Source of the DNA: Aquitalea magnusonii
Lineage (GTDB): Bacteria; Pseudomonadota; Gammaproteobacteria; Burkholderiales; Chromobacteriaceae
NCBI RefSeq assembly: GCF_003202035.1
Contig: NZ_QJKC01000004.1
Coordinates: 186,001-250,000 of the forward strand
DNA length: 64,000 nt
Direction of reading: 5' to 3'
The translations under genes were made by a program, and so were the position numbers. Within the stretch, counting starts at the first letter, position 1; each line of letters starts with the position of its first letter. This document shows positions 53,333 through 61,380 of the stretch, piece after piece. The notes beneath the pieces were generated by a model that was given only the letters and a program-made list of their open reading frames with translations, was not told where the DNA came from and did no database searches.

Positions 53333-53374
53333 TTGAGTCCGGCCAGCACCGGCCTATACTGAAATCATTCAGTA
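53333..53374 (+). promoter_or_regulatory. Promoter with overlapping palindromic operator
   Basis: TTGAGT (53333-53338), 16 bases, TATACT (53355-53360). The perfect palindrome TACTGAAATCATTCAGTA (53357-53374, seven-base arms) overlaps the -10 element and start point, the usual place for a TetR- or MarR-type repressor to block transcription. Confidence 0.65.
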
Positions 53375-53677
53375 ACAGGGAGGGTTTGGGATGAGTCATT
53401 GGCCGGATTCCGACAACCTTGTTCAACCTTGTGTTCAGAACCCATCGCCTTCTCAGGTTTGATGGCGGCTGCTTCAGCGTAGCCGGGAGCACTCCCAGCG
53501 TCCATCACGGATGCATCAACGACAGGTCGTCGGTAAGCCAGACACGAAACAACAGACTTTGCTTGAGCTTGATGAGTTAGCCGGGGCTGGAAAGCCCTTA
53601 TCCGCCACCCTAACAGGCAGCGATCATGATGTTACCGCCCGCACAGCCAAGGGCATGGTTCACGTAATATCAGTGCT

Positions 53678-53830
53678 TTACGACTTATCTGGTGCTGTGC
53701 ATACAGCCTGTTCTTTGGTAATGACCTGTTCGCGGTTTTGCAGAACATCGTTGGCAAACATGTTCGCCGCGGCTCGGGTTGCAGTCTTGTATGTAATGTT
53801 TGCGTTATCCCGCAAAACCTTCTGAAACAT
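53678..53830 (-). CDS. Candidate small protein (50 residues)
   Basis: An ATG at 53830 with GAGGTG about nine bases upstream opens a 50-codon frame ending TAA at 53678. The predicted product is helical and amphipathic, with an Ala-rich core (KTATRAAANMFANDVLQ), and reads more like protein than the overlapping plus-strand frames. Codon use is mixed and unlike the GC-rich neighbours, so if real it may be acquired. It lies beyond the stop of the dehydrogenase gene on the same strand. I do not recognise the family. Confidence 0.35.
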   Translation of the reverse strand: MFQKVLRDNANITYKTATRAAANMFANDVLQNREQVITKEQAVCTAPDKS

Positions 53831-53846
53831 GCAGTGACACACCTCG

Positions 53847-53871
53847 GAGGGCGGCCAGTCAAGCCGCCCTC
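53847..53871. terminator. GC-rich hairpin downstream of dehydrogenase gene
   Basis: GAGGGCGGC (53847-53855) pairs with GCCGCCCTC (53863-53871) over a seven-base loop. Only three T follow on the plus strand and none on the minus strand, so it may end either transcript weakly. Confidence 0.6.
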
Positions 53872-53880
53872 TTTCACATT

Positions 53881-54891
53881 CTAGTCCTGCTGCTGCCTGA
53901 TGCGCTCAATCACCACCCGTGCCAGATGCTGGGTCGTCACCCCGGGCGACATCACGTCAGGCGTGGCAATGCCATCCAGCAATGTGGCCCGTACTGCCTG
54001 CTCGATACGCAGCGCCAGTTCCGGCCGCTGCCACCAGACCCGCAGCAACATGGCCACACTGAGAATGGCCGCCAGCGGATTGGCAATGCCCTGGCCGGCG
54101 ATGTCCGGGGCCGAACCATGCACGGGCTCGGCAATCGCCGCCGCCACACCCAGATTCAATGAAGGCGCCAGACCCAGCCCGCCACCGAATGCCGCCGCCA
54201 GATCCGACAGAATATCGCCATACAGATTGGGTGCCAGCAGCATGTCGAAGCTTTCCGGCGCCTGTGCCAGACGCAAGGCAGCGGTATCCACCAGCATTTC
54301 GTCCACCGCGATTTCCGGAAAGTCCCGTGCCACTTCGCGTGCACAGTCGCGGAACAGGCCATCGGTGCGTGGCAGGATATTGGCCTTGTGAATGATGGTG
54401 ATGCGCTGGCGGCCAGCATTGCGCGCCAGTTCGAATGCGCTACGCGCCACCCGCAGGGATGCCTTGCGGGTAATGCGCTTGATGGCCACCGCCACTTCAC
54501 CATCAGACTGCTCATCCCCCACATAGAGGTCTTCGGTATTTTCACGCACGATGATCAGATCAATGCCGTTACGGCTGCTGGCCAGCGGCAAACTGAGCGT
54601 GGGGCGGATATTGGCATGGCAACCCAGTTCGCGGCGCAATTGCACAATGGGCGAGCGATAGCCCTCCACCAGTTGCATGGGCGAGCTGACGGCACCAAAA
54701 AACACTGCCCCGCATTCACGGGCAGCGGCCAGGGTGCGCTCAGGCAGCGCCTTGCCATTGCGGCAGAACTCTTCCCAGCCCGCATCGGCAAATACCAGCT
54801 GCAAGCCAGGCAGCACGGCTTGCAGCACCCCGACCGCCACCGGCACCACTTCATGACCGATCCCGTCTCCGGGAATCACACACAGCTTCAT
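53881..54891 (-). CDS. Isocitrate/isopropylmalate dehydrogenase family protein
   Basis: The 336-residue product is a beta-decarboxylating dehydrogenase: MKLCVIPGDGIGHEV at the start, IVRENTEDLYVG in the substrate-specificity loop, IHKANILPRTDGLF, NLYGDILSDLAAAFGGGLG and EPVHGSAPDIAGQGIANPLA. The VRENTEDLYVG loop resembles NAD-isocitrate and homoisocitrate dehydrogenases rather than LeuB (VRELTGG), so I do not call it leuB. It stands alone rather than in a leucine operon. The start at 54891 has GGAG about seven bases upstream; the frame runs 53 codons further without family similarity. Confidence 0.82.
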   Translation of the reverse strand: MKLCVIPGDGIGHEVVPVAVGVLQAVLPGLQLVFADAGWEEFCRNGKALPERTLAAARECGAVFFGAVSSPMQLVEGYRSPIVQLRRELGCHANIRPTLSLPLASSRNGIDLIIVRENTEDLYVGDEQSDGEVAVAIKRITRKASLRVARSAFELARNAGRQRITIIHKANILPRTDGLFRDCAREVARDFPEIAVDEMLVDTAALRLAQAPESFDMLLAPNLYGDILSDLAAAFGGGLGLAPSLNLGVAAAIAEPVHGSAPDIAGQGIANPLAAILSVAMLLRVWWQRPELALRIEQAVRATLLDGIATPDVMSPGVTTQHLARVVIERIRQQQD

Positions 54892-55354
54892 TGCACGCTC
54901 CGCTTTTTGTCTGCAGAACAGCAGATTGTACTCGCCAGAACTGCAAGCGCCCAAAAATAATGACAAAAGAATGGCGACGGGATTTGGCTTGGTACACTGT
55001 CGGACAACAGCAACCAGGCCAATACCTTTATGCACTAGCGCAGCGTGCAATACAATTTGCTGATCTAAATCAATCAGTGATTAAGAACAATCAGGAATAA
55101 ACACAGCGGAAAGAAATCGTTAGGGCTAGCCCATGCTTTAAGGTAACATCCTGTTCCAGTTGACTTTCCCCGCCAGGCCGCATGCCTTGTACGCCACAGG
55201 CAGTGACCAGGCCTGGCAGCGCGGCGATTTGATCATTATGTACAATGACATAGTGAGAACGGCTAGCAATGTTTAGTCAAGCGGACCCGAAAAGGGTAAA
55301 ATCGCGGCAACCACTCATTCCTTGATTTCTTTTGGATAGCGAGCAGCAATTTAT
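54892..55354. other. Intergenic region between divergent dehydrogenase and fpr genes
   Basis: About 460 bases, AT-richer than average around 54950-55110 and 55220-55350. Both divergent promoters must lie here, but I cannot name a convincing pair of elements. No gene is supported. Confidence 0.45.
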
Positions 55355-56137
55355 ATGTCCTCCCCCAATCTGACCGCTGAAAAGGTCTTGTCGGTTCACC
55401 ACTGGAACGACACCCTGTTCACCTTCACCTGCACCCGCGATGCCGGTCTGCGCTTCATCAACGGCCAATTTGTCATGATCGGCCTGGAAGTGAACGGCAA
55501 GCCGCTGATGCGCGCCTACTCCATTGTCAGCTCCAATTACGAAGAGCATCTGGAGTTTTACAGCATCAAGGTACAAGACGGCCCGCTGACCTCGCGCCTG
55601 CAACACCTGCAGGTTGGTGATACCGTGATGATCAGCAAGAAGCCCACCGGCACTCTGGTGCAAGACAACCTGCTGCCGGGCAAAAACCTGTATCTGCTGT
55701 CTACCGGTACTGGCCTGGCACCGTTCATGTCCATCATCAAGGACCCGGAAGTTTACGAGCGCTACGACAAGGTCATTCTGACCCACGGCGTACGCTGGGT
55801 CAGCGAACTGGGCTATCACGACTACATCACCAATGAACTGCCGGAAAACGAGTTCTTCGGCGATATCGTCAAAGAAAAGCTGATCTACTATCCGACCGTG
55901 ACCCGCGAACCCTTCCGCAACCAGGGCCGCCTGACCGATCTGATCACCAGTGGCAAGATGTGCGCCGATATCGGCCTGCCGCAACTGAATCCGGAAAACG
56001 ACCGCGTGCTGATCTGCGGTAGCCCGTCCATGCTGCACGACCTGTGCGAAATCCTGAATGGCCTCGGCTTCAAGGAATCCCCGCGCATGGGCGAGCCGGG
56101 CGACTACGCCATCGAACGCGCCTTCGTGGAAAAGTGA
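55355..56137 (+). CDS. fpr: Ferredoxin/flavodoxin--NADP reductase
   Basis: Fpr exchanges electrons between NADPH and ferredoxin or flavodoxin and supports oxidative-stress defence and Fe-S assembly. The 260-residue product has the FAD motif RAYSIVS (R-x-Y-S), the second flavin element near GTLVQDNLLPG, the NADP motif STGTGLAPFMSII, and the C-terminal AFVEK tail of the bacterial subclass. It is monocistronic, with a strong terminator after it. Confidence 0.93.
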   Translation: MSSPNLTAEKVLSVHHWNDTLFTFTCTRDAGLRFINGQFVMIGLEVNGKPLMRAYSIVSSNYEEHLEFYSIKVQDGPLTSRLQHLQVGDTVMISKKPTGTLVQDNLLPGKNLYLLSTGTGLAPFMSIIKDPEVYERYDKVILTHGVRWVSELGYHDYITNELPENEFFGDIVKEKLIYYPTVTREPFRNQGRLTDLITSGKMCADIGLPQLNPENDRVLICGSPSMLHDLCEILNGLGFKESPRMGEPGDYAIERAFVEK

Positions 56138-56161
56138 TCTGATTTTTCACTGACCACAGAC

Positions 56162-56190
56162 AAAACGCCATCCAGCAGGATGGCGTTTTT
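56162..56190 (+). terminator. Intrinsic terminator after fpr
   Basis: AAAACGCCATCC pairs with GGATGGCGTTTT (56162-56173 and 56178-56189) over a four-base loop, with a T-run on the right and A-run on the left. Confidence 0.92.
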
Positions 56191-56241
56191 ATTTGCCTGT
56201 ATTCCAACGATGTCGGCTACAGACGGAAACAACAGATGCAA

Positions 56242-56265
56242 AAAGGGAGGCCGAAGCCTCCCTTT
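56242..56265 (-). terminator. Intrinsic terminator after the repeat-protein gene
   Basis: On the minus strand AAAGGGAGGC pairs with GCCTCCCTTT around a TTCG tetraloop and runs into further T. It lies 30 bases after the stop of the repeat protein. Confidence 0.9.
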
Positions 56266-56295
56266 ACTTATTGCGAGCCAGACGCTGACGTCTGA

Positions 56296-57270
56296 TTAGT
56301 TTGCTGCGGAAGCCGGAGCGGCTTTCTTGGCAGCGTGCTTTTTAGCGTGGTGTTTTTTGGCAGCGTGCTTCTTGGCCGGAGCGGAAGCGTCAGCAGCCTG
56401 GGCTTTCTGAGCGGAAGCTTCTACTTTCTTGGCAGCGTGCTTTTTAGCGTGGTGCTTTTTGGCAGCGTGCTTCTTGGCCGGAGCGGAAGCGTCAGCAGCT
56501 TGGGCTTTCTGAGCGGAAGCTTCTACTTTCTTGGCAGCGTGCTTTTTAGCGTGGTGCTTTTTGGCAGCCTTTTTAGCCGGAGCGGAAGCGTCAGCAGCCT
56601 GGGCTTTCTGAGCGGAAGCTTCTACTTTCTTGGCAGCGTGCTTTTTAGCGTGGTGCTTTTTGGCAGCCTTTTTAGCCGGAGCGGAAGCGTCAGCAGCCTG
56701 GGCTTTCTGAGCGGAAGCTTCTACTTTCTTGGCAGCGTGCTTTTTAGCGTGGTGCTTTTTGGCAGCCTTTTTAGCCGGAGCGGAAGCATCAGCAGCCTGG
56801 GCTTTCTGAGCGGAAGCGTCTACTTTCTTGGCAGCGTGCTTTTTGGCGTGGTGCTTTTTGGCAGCCTTTTTAGCCGGAGCGGAAGCGTCAGCAGCCTGGG
56901 CTTTCTGAGCGGAAGCGTCTACTTTCTTGGCAGCATGCTTTTTAGCATGATGCTTTTTCATAGCCTTTTTAGCCGGTGCGGAAGCGTCAGCAGCCTGGGC
57001 TTTCTGAGCGGAAGCATCTACCTTCTTGGCAGCATGCTTTTTGGCGTGGTGCTTTTTCACAGCCTTTTTAGCCGGGACGGAAGCGTCAGCAGCCTGGGCT
57101 TTCTGAGCAGAAGCTTCTACTTTCTTTTCGCCCTTCTTGGCGTGGTGAATCTTGGCAGCTTTGGCTTTCGGTGCGGAAGCAGCCGGAGCAGAAGCGTTGG
57201 TGGCGGCGAAACCAGCAGCGGAGCTCAGACCGAAGGCGGCAGACAAAACGAGCAGGGTCAGTTTTTTCAT
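56296..57270 (-). CDS. Secreted Lys/Ala/His-rich protein with eight 33-34-residue repeats
   Basis: The 324-residue product starts at 57270 (GGAGAA upstream) with a clear signal peptide ([20 protein letters not shown], cleavage near FAA). From residue 49 to 314 it consists of eight near-identical units: an acidic, Gln-containing half ([20 protein letters not shown]) and a basic His-rich half ([10 protein letters not shown]). Units 1-6 are 33 residues, units 7 and 8 are 34. The sequence resembles histone H1-like lysine-rich tails but is exported, so DNA packaging in the cell is unlikely. His clusters could bind metal or haem, and Lys clusters could bind LPS, teichoic acids or extracellular DNA. 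The function is unknown. It has its own terminator. Confidence 0.8.
   Translation of the reverse strand: MKKLTLLVLSAAFGLSSAAGFAATNASAPAASAPKAKAAKIHHAKKGEKKVEASAQKAQAADASVPAKKAVKKHHAKKHAAKKVDASAQKAQAADASAPAKKAMKKHHAKKHAAKKVDASAQKAQAADASAPAKKAAKKHHAKKHAAKKVDASAQKAQAADASAPAKKAAKKHHAKKHAAKKVEASAQKAQAADASAPAKKAAKKHHAKKHAAKKVEASAQKAQAADASAPAKKAAKKHHAKKHAAKKVEASAQKAQAADASAPAKKHAAKKHHAKKHAAKKVEASAQKAQAADASAPAKKHAAKKHHAKKHAAKKAAPASAAN
56329..57126 (-). repeat. In-frame tandem repeat array, eight copies of 99-102 bases
   Basis: The array encodes residues 49-314 of the repeat protein. Nucleotide identity between copies is high, and differences are mostly Asp/Glu and Ala/Val/Met swaps, so copy number may vary between strains by slippage or recombination. 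Confidence 0.9.
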
Positions 57271-57406
57271 GTTGCGTTCTCCAATATCAAGTGGGGAGTG
57301 TTCTTTCCGAGACACCGCAGCGGTGTTTCCATGAGTCGTATCCTAGCCCTGCCCGTCAAGCCCGTCTGTGAGTGCTATGTAAGCCCGTGTAACGCTAAGT
57401 ACAAAA

Positions 57407-58108
57407 CTAGCGGTGGGTGACGGTCACAACCTGATAAACCCCGCCAAACAAGGTTTCCTTGTGCCAGCTGAACCGTTCGGCATGGCTGGCATACGCTGAA
57501 ATTTCATTACGCCACAGTGCTTCGGCAAAGGGTTCCAGCTTGCGGTTGACCCACTTGAGCAACCATCCTATCGGTTGCCATGCTGCCGGCCGATGATAGT
57601 CGACAAACACCGCCCTGCCCCCTTGCGGGACTTGTGCCAGCATATTGTCGACAATGCGCTGCTTCAAATCATCCGGTACTTCATGCAACAGGAAGAAGCT
57701 GCACACCAGGTCTGGCTGTTGTTCCAGGCGGAATGTGGCCGCATCGGCGCGCACCACGCGGGCCTGCGGATAGTCACGCAGCTTGCGCACAGCATGTTCG
57801 ACCTGGACCGGGGTGATGTCGGTCAGTACAAACTCGCCCTGACTGCCCACCCTGGCGGCGGCCTTTTGCACCAGATCGCCATAGACATGGGCTACCTGCC
57901 ACACCAGCATGCCGGGCTGGATCTGCTGCAGATAGCGGCGCATCAGCCGCTGGTCATTCATAAACAACAGCGTGCTGACCACCAGATTGCGGTCCAGCAG
58001 CGCGGCGCGGCGCGGGTTGACGTAGGCCCAGTCGTAGACTTCGGTCATATAGTCCGGCACCCCTTCGTAATAGGGGTTGCACGGCAGCGGTGGGTGGTTG
58101 CGGCTCAT
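57407..58108 (-). CDS. rquA: Rhodoquinone biosynthesis methyltransferase-like protein RquA
   Basis: RquA converts ubiquinone to rhodoquinone, a low-potential quinone used with fumarate reductase in anaerobic respiration; it is a methyltransferase-fold protein that transfers an amino group from SAM. The 233-residue product matches the family in VPDYMTEVYDWAYVNPR, the altered SAM loop VAHVYGDL, FLLHEVPDDLK and VDYHRPAAWQPIGWLLKWV. AAGGTG precedes the ATG at 58108. It stands alone between the repeat protein and xth. The assignment rests on remembered family sequence. Confidence 0.85.
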   Translation of the reverse strand: MSRNHPPLPCNPYYEGVPDYMTEVYDWAYVNPRRAALLDRNLVVSTLLFMNDQRLMRRYLQQIQPGMLVWQVAHVYGDLVQKAAARVGSQGEFVLTDITPVQVEHAVRKLRDYPQARVVRADAATFRLEQQPDLVCSFFLLHEVPDDLKQRIVDNMLAQVPQGGRAVFVDYHRPAAWQPIGWLLKWVNRKLEPFAEALWRNEISAYASHAERFSWHKETLFGGVYQVVTVTHR

Positions 58109-58220
58109 GGTGGCACCTTGGCATTAGCTATTCATCAATAAATTTTAGCAAATGCTAATATGCAAATTATTGAGCTAGGCCAAGCTTTATCCCGATCCGG
58201 CAAGCTGCTGTTTACCAATG

Positions 58221-58243
58221 CAAAACGGCCCTGCCGGGCCGTT
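58221..58243 (-). terminator. Intrinsic terminator after xth
   Basis: AACGGCCC pairs with GGGCCGTT (58224-58231 and 58236-58243) over four bases, followed by TTTTG on the minus strand. Confidence 0.8.
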
Positions 58244-58261
58244 GTACGCATGGAATGCGGC

Positions 58262-59035
58262 CTAGTCTGCCAGGGTCAGCACCACCGGGGTGTGATCGGA
58301 CGGGCGTTCCCACTTGCGCGGGGTCTTGTCGATGACACATGCGCTGGCGCGCGCCTGCAGCGCCGGCGTAATCAGGATGTGGTCGATGCGCACGCCCTTG
58401 TTGCGGCGGAACATCATGGCGCGGTAATCCCACCAGCTGTATTGCTTGTCCTCCTGATTGAACAGGCGGAAGCTGTCGGCCAGCCCCAGGCCAATCAAGG
58501 CTTGAAATGCCGCACGCTCCGGCGTGCTGCACAGCACCTGTTCGTGCCAGCTCTCCGGGTCGTACACATCGCGGTCTTCCGGCGCGATATTGTAGTCGCC
58601 CAGCAAGGCCAGCTGCGGGTGGCGGGTGAGCTCGTCGGCCACATAGGCATGCAGCTTGCCCAGCCATTCCAGCTTGTATGGATACTTCGGCGAATCAACG
58701 GCTTCGCCGTTGACGAAGTAGCCACAGATCACGCGCACACCGTTTACCGTGGCGGCAATCACCCGGCGTTGCGGGTCGTCATAGCCGGGAATACCTTGCA
58801 CCACATCGTCCAGCTGCAGGGGCTGCCGTACCAGGATGGCCACGCCGTTATAGGTTTTCTGGCCAAACCAGGCAGCGCGATATCCGGCGGCCTCGATCTC
58901 GGCCAGCGGGAACACGTCCTGATCCATCTTCAGTTCCTGCAGACAGAGCACGTCCACCGGGCTATCTGCCAGCCACTGCAATACCTGTGGCAGACGGACC
59001 TTGAGTGAGTTGACGTTCCAGGTGGCTAATTGCAT
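58262..59035 (-). CDS. xthA: Exodeoxyribonuclease III
   Basis: Exonuclease III is the main AP endonuclease and 3'-phosphatase of base excision repair. The 257-residue product has the family motifs TWNVNSLKVRLPQVLQWL, LQELK with the metal-binding Glu, GDYNIAPEDRDVYDP, and the C-terminal SDHTPVVLTL with the catalytic Asp-His. It lies 69 bases downstream of eptA on the same strand and has its own terminator. Confidence 0.93.
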   Translation of the reverse strand: MQLATWNVNSLKVRLPQVLQWLADSPVDVLCLQELKMDQDVFPLAEIEAAGYRAAWFGQKTYNGVAILVRQPLQLDDVVQGIPGYDDPQRRVIAATVNGVRVICGYFVNGEAVDSPKYPYKLEWLGKLHAYVADELTRHPQLALLGDYNIAPEDRDVYDPESWHEQVLCSTPERAAFQALIGLGLADSFRLFNQEDKQYSWWDYRAMMFRRNKGVRIDHILITPALQARASACVIDKTPRKWERPSDHTPVVLTLAD

Positions 59036-59104
59036 ATCTTCAGTTCTCGTTTACGGATGAAAGCAGCTGCCTGCAGGCAGCCACTACACATTACAGACAA
59101 GGTA

Positions 59105-60733
59105 TCAGCCCGGCTGGCGGCACGGGGCAAACATGTCCAGCTGCTTGTTGTAGACGCTGGTATGCACCCCCAGCAAGCCCAGCAGCGAGTGGAACAGATT
59201 GTCATGCGAATAAGGCTCAGCCTTGCGCCCTTCCAGGCAGCGCTGGTTCAGCCCGACTTCCTGCTGGAAACTGTCGGAGAACCACATCATCGCCCCGATG
59301 TGCTTTTGCGCTTCCGGCGCAAACAGATAGGGCGTGCCATGCAGGTACATGCCGTTTTCGCCCAGCGATTCACCATGGTCGGACATATACAGCATGCCGG
59401 TGTTATAGCGCTGCTGGTTGGCTCGCAGGAAGTCGATGATGCCGGACAGTACGGTATCGGTATACAGGATGGTGTTGTCGAAACCGTTGACGATCTGCTC
59501 GCGCGGGCAGCGTGACAGCTCGCTGGTCTGGCATACCGGCTTGAACTGCTCCTGCGCTGGCGGATAACGCTTGTAATAGGCCGGGCCGTGGCTGCCCATC
59601 TGGTGCAGCACCAGCACCACGTCGCGGTCGGACTGGTCGATCAGCTGCTGGGCATTTTTCAGCAGGATTTCGTCCCAGCATTCGCCCGTGGTACACAGCT
59701 TGTCATCCTTGCTGTTGCTAACGTCTTCCAGCGTCACGCGGTTGCACACATCCTTGCAGCCTGACTGGTTGTCACGCCAGATCACCTTGTAGCCGGCGCG
59801 CTGCAGTACATCCAGCACGTTTTGCTGGCGTGCGGCCTTGTCTCCATCGTAATTGGCGCGGCCGATATCGGAGAACATGCAGGGCACCGAGACGGCGGTT
59901 TCCGTGCCGCAGGAATGCACATTGGGCAGGTTGATCAAGCCGCTCTGTGCCGCCAGCTTGGGATTGGTATTGCGCGGGTAGCCATTGAGGGAAAAATGAT
60001 CGGCACGCGCGGTTTCGCCCACCACCAGTACAAACACGGTCTTGCGCTTGTGCTGCTGCCAGCTGGCATCGCGTTTGGCATCCTCTCCCAGCGGGCTGAC
60101 CACGATGGGACCGCTATTGTAGTGGTCCTGGATATAGCCATTGGTGGCCTGGATATAGTTGAAAGGCGTCAGGTAATGCCGCAGCTGGCGGTTGTTGCGG
60201 AACAGCGAGGCAAAGTCCTGGTAAGCGGCAAAGGCGATGCCCAGCAACACCGCGGCGGAAATCAGGAGGGTCAGCAGGCGTGCGCCACTCTCGCGCAGCG
60301 GCGAGCGCCATTGGATCTGGCGCCGGCACAGCCACCAGGCGGGCAGTATGCCCAGCACCACGACAAACAGCGCCATCTTGCCGGTCAGCAGATCGCGCAC
60401 TTCCTTGTTATCGGTCTGGACTGCGTTTTGCACCATGTGTACATCAATCATCACCCCGTACTGGTTCATGAAATAGGTGATGAAAGAGGTAATCAGCAGC
60501 AACAGCGCCATCAAGGGCTTGCCGATATACGGCCAGTTGAACAGCGACAGCACCAGATTGTAAAACGCTGTCACCAGCAGGAAGGATTCCAGCAGCAGCT
60601 TGATGCCGTGGCCATCCAGCGGGCCGACGATGCGCAACATTTCGCGCCAGAATGGCAGGTTGTAAAACAATACCAGCGCGAGCGACACCAGCAGGGTGAG
60701 TCGCTCGGGTCGAATGGAGCGGTTGGAAACCAT
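59105..60733 (-). CDS. eptA: Lipid A phosphoethanolamine transferase (EptA family)
   Basis: EptA transfers phosphoethanolamine from phosphatidylethanolamine to lipid A, lowering negative charge and sensitivity to cationic peptides such as polymyxin; MCR enzymes are relatives. The 542-residue product has five N-terminal membrane segments and a periplasmic sulfatase-like domain with nucleophile T279 in GTETAVSVPC, VGETARADHFSLNGY, HQMGSHGPAY, and SDHGESLGE for zinc, plus paired cysteines. T279 corresponds to T280 of the meningococcal enzyme. The ATG at 60733 is preceded by GAGGG. Confidence 0.92.
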   Translation of the reverse strand: MVSNRSIRPERLTLLVSLALVLFYNLPFWREMLRIVGPLDGHGIKLLLESFLLVTAFYNLVLSLFNWPYIGKPLMALLLLITSFITYFMNQYGVMIDVHMVQNAVQTDNKEVRDLLTGKMALFVVVLGILPAWWLCRRQIQWRSPLRESGARLLTLLISAAVLLGIAFAAYQDFASLFRNNRQLRHYLTPFNYIQATNGYIQDHYNSGPIVVSPLGEDAKRDASWQQHKRKTVFVLVVGETARADHFSLNGYPRNTNPKLAAQSGLINLPNVHSCGTETAVSVPCMFSDIGRANYDGDKAARQQNVLDVLQRAGYKVIWRDNQSGCKDVCNRVTLEDVSNSKDDKLCTTGECWDEILLKNAQQLIDQSDRDVVLVLHQMGSHGPAYYKRYPPAQEQFKPVCQTSELSRCPREQIVNGFDNTILYTDTVLSGIIDFLRANQQRYNTGMLYMSDHGESLGENGMYLHGTPYLFAPEAQKHIGAMMWFSDSFQQEVGLNQRCLEGRKAEPYSHDNLFHSLLGLLGVHTSVYNKQLDMFAPCRQPG

Positions 60734-61000
60734 CTTGCCCTCGTCAACAAGGGGCCGCCGCACTTCTGTGCGGTACAAGCGGCCCGGCAATGGAACAGAC
60801 CGGCCATGGCGGCGGTCTGCCTTGATTATCAGGTGGCCAAGACCAACCGGCTAAGCGGGCTGGCATGGCGGAAAATCGACGCCATCTTACCCGATTAGTC
60901 GCGGGGCAATATGGCATTTCTGTAGCAATTGTTTTAACGGATATGCAGCGCCGGACAGCCGCTGGCTTGAACAAATAAACAACAGTAAATTTGATCAAAT

Positions 61001-61030
61001 TTGCCGAAGCAGGCGATTGCTGGCTAGAAT
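61001..61030 (+). promoter_or_regulatory. Candidate promoter of a small transcription unit
   Basis: TTGCCG (61001-61006), 18 bases, TAGAAT (61025-61030). The expected start point (about 61037) coincides with the ATG of the small frame, so the message would have little or no leader. Confidence 0.5.
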
Positions 61031-61036
61031 GGACCT

Positions 61037-61237
61037 ATGTTCATCACCGGTAGAAGCAAATTGTCCAGACAAAGCAAACCCCTGCAGTCCCAGCAACATC
61101 CCCTCTGCCCGACCAAAAACCCCAATCGTTCCACGCTGCGCCCCTTTAGCGATGCCTTTACCCTGCGCACGCCCGGCTTTGCCCAGCATCATCGTCCGCA
61201 TCGTCCCGACAAGGCAGACAACGAACCTTCCAGCTGA
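61037..61237 (+). CDS. Candidate small basic protein (66 residues)
   Basis: The frame runs from ATG at 61037 to TGA at 61235-61237. The product would be basic and Pro/Ser/His-rich with no membrane segment. A promoter ends seven bases before the ATG and an intrinsic terminator follows about 100 bases after the stop, so a transcript is likely, but the lack of a ribosome site means it could instead be an untranslated RNA. I do not recognise a family. Confidence 0.4.
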   Translation: MFITGRSKLSRQSKPLQSQQHPLCPTKNPNRSTLRPFSDAFTLRTPGFAQHHRPHRPDKADNEPSS

Positions 61238-61333
61238 TTTTAGTGAAATGGCGATTCCGCCCTGCGCCCGGTCATGTACCGCTTAGCGCCAGGCTGTTTC
61301 ACCGAGGCGTCATCTCACTGAAAGCACGATCCG

Positions 61334-61356
61334 ACACCGCCGCATGGCGGTGTTTT
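61334..61356 (+). terminator. Intrinsic terminator of the small plus-strand unit
   Basis: ACACCGCC pairs with GGCGGTGT (61334-61341 and 61346-61353) around GCAT, followed by TTT. Confidence 0.75.
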
Positions 61357-61380
61357 CATGTCTGCCGTGGAACAGCAGGC

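Larger units (their letters stand above)
53224..53880. other. Region with promoter, operator and hairpin but no recognised gene
   Basis: A plus-strand promoter/operator (53333-53374) is followed by a strong ribosome site (AGGGAGG) and an ATG at 53391. That frame meets TGA after 23 codons at 53460 and then stays open to 53825, just before a hairpin at 53847. The 144-codon frame with one internal stop resembles nothing I know. Base composition is less GC-rich at third positions than in real genes nearby. It could be a decayed gene or an untranslated RNA. A 50-codon minus-strand frame (53678-53830) is listed separately. Confidence 0.45.

Noticed and set aside
53575-53615. Integron attC-like site (GTTAG ... 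CTAAC arms)
   Set aside because: The arms are in the wrong order for attC (which starts with RYYYAAC and ends with GTTRRRY), and no integrase is near.
53391-53880. tmRNA, RNase P RNA or 6S RNA in the orphan transcription unit
   Set aside because: None of the conserved end sequences or core motifs of these RNAs were found.
53881-54891. Calling the dehydrogenase leuB
   Set aside because: The specificity loop reads VRENTEDLYVG, not the VRELTGG of LeuB, and no leucine genes are adjacent.
56335-57420. Long plus-strand open frame (361 codons) rich in Gly, Ser, Phe and Leu opposite the repeat protein
   Set aside because: It is the complement of the Lys/Ala/His repeat array; its regularity only mirrors the minus-strand repeats, and it lacks a plausible start region.
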